This document shows positions 63,517 through 64,000 of a stretch of DNA of 64,000 bases, one piece after another. Origin of the DNA: Prorocentrum cordatum (Eukaryota; Sar; Dinophyceae; Prorocentrales; Prorocentraceae); NCBI GenBank assembly GCA_963575745.1, contig CAUYUJ010002058.1, positions 25,010 through 89,009 on the forward strand. The letters are read 5' to 3'. The number at the start of each line of letters is the position of its first letter. The first letter of the stretch is position 1. A program made the position numbers and the translations under genes. The notes below the pieces were generated by a model. The model had not been told where the DNA came from and made no database searches. It saw nothing but the letters and a program-made list of their open reading frames with translations.

Positions 63517-64000
63517 GACAAACCGACCCCTATAGAACCATTTAAGCCGAAGACCCAGCAGCCCACAAACAATTTCCGGTGTCACCTTCTGGAGACGGCG
63601 GTCACATTGAAAAAGCGTGCCCGTGAAATCCGTGACCTCGGTCTTGGGCTGGCTCAATCTATCATGCTATTCAAAACGTTCTGTGTCTCTTTAGTGTATT
63701 TTGTTCTCCAGCTTCACTGTCTTACTCCCGCTCTGGATAAAGTTTATCAGTCTTGTGTTCGTCTCCTCACCGCCGGCCCGAACAACGCTATCTCGTACGA
63801 TGTGTGTACTAATTTGTGCGCGCTCGGCCTTCCAGTGGAGTTCCCGCGGCTCTCTTTGGTAGCTGATGCATCGCGGGCCAGATATACTGCTCGGTGCGAT
63901 GAGCTTCCTCGAATTCGAGATTTTGTATCACGCATCTTTCTTGATGATGACTGGTGCCCGTATCGGCAGAGGCGGGGCTGTTTCGTGAACAGTTTCTTCA
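63517..64000 (+). CDS. LINE reverse transcriptase thumb, partial (runs off the window)
   Basis: Open in one frame from 63517 to the last base (161 codons). Features typical of the C-terminal part of dinoflagellate LINE RTs appear in order: R-A-R-E-I-R-D-L-G-L-G-L, a hydrophobic V-S-L-V-Y-F-V-L-Q-L helix, then a conserved R-L-L-T-A-G-P-N-N-A segment, L-C-A-L-G-L-P, and L-V-A-D-A-S-R-A-R. The palm with YVDD is not found upstream, where frames are broken, so this is 5'-truncated or frameshifted. It is clearly a different lineage from the RT at 10.9-13.1 kb. The strand, length and open frame suggest it continues to the right. Confidence 0.75.

Overview
This is nuclear DNA from a repeat-dominated, GC-rich eukaryotic genome. 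A dinoflagellate (Symbiodinium, Polarella or Prorocentrum-like) is the best guess. The basis is the style of the reverse transcriptases: a Y-V-D-x-x-S-A-F-Y motif A, an R-G-x-R-x-G-x-S-x-A-D motif B, C2H2 fingers after the RT, and a second, unrelated RT thumb fragment at the right edge. Added to this are huge GGA/CCT tracts, many foldback elements and no compact gene order. No bacterial, viral or organellar gene set is visible. No rRNA, tRNA, spliced-leader or CRISPR locus was found.

Layout. 0-5.6 kb: a GGT tract, one copy of a ~330-bp segment that recurs at the far end of the window, GGA tracts, a decayed minus-strand LINE (ORF1 and endonuclease), and two small foldback repeats. 5.7-17.4 kb: one large, decayed plus-strand non-LTR retrotransposon. 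Its order is zinc-ribbon/coiled-coil ORF1, RNase H, AP-type endonuclease, reverse transcriptase, then C2H2 zinc fingers. At 13.14-16.08 kb it is split by a 2.9-kb insertion that carries a CT tract and a 152-bp satellite. 17.4-41 kb: intergenic DNA rich in purine/pyrimidine tracts, five or more small inverted-repeat (MITE-like) families, a degenerate 42-bp repeat, a 100-N assembly gap and one possible exon near 40.1 kb. 41.6-45.9 kb: an 80/89-bp minisatellite, then a second 2.8-kb copy of the satellite-bearing insertion, lying inside a MITE. 46-63 kb: more MITEs, a composite ATCGATCTCAC/GGGACACC repeat in two full copies and one partial copy, more GGA tracts and two weak exon candidates. 63.5-64 kb: the RT thumb of another LINE, running off the window.

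The genes do not form a cellular pathway. The coherent coding module is the 5.7-17.4 kb retrotransposon: RNA/DNA-binding ORF1, target nicking by the endonuclease, cDNA synthesis by the RT and RNA removal by RNase H. Its frameshifts and in-frame stops say this copy is probably dead. The MITE families have no transposase here, so they would depend on enzymes encoded elsewhere.

The most unusual observations are three. (1) A satellite-carrying insertion occurs twice, at 13.14-16.08 kb and 43.01-45.79 kb. The two copies share end sequences and carry diverged satellites of the same 152-bp monomer length. (2) A TTAA-flanked MITE family has ten loci, three of them split near the middle by larger DNA. 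(3) The LINE has RNase H upstream of its endonuclease and RT, an atypical order. All calls were made by eye; boundaries are good to about 5-20 bp unless stated.
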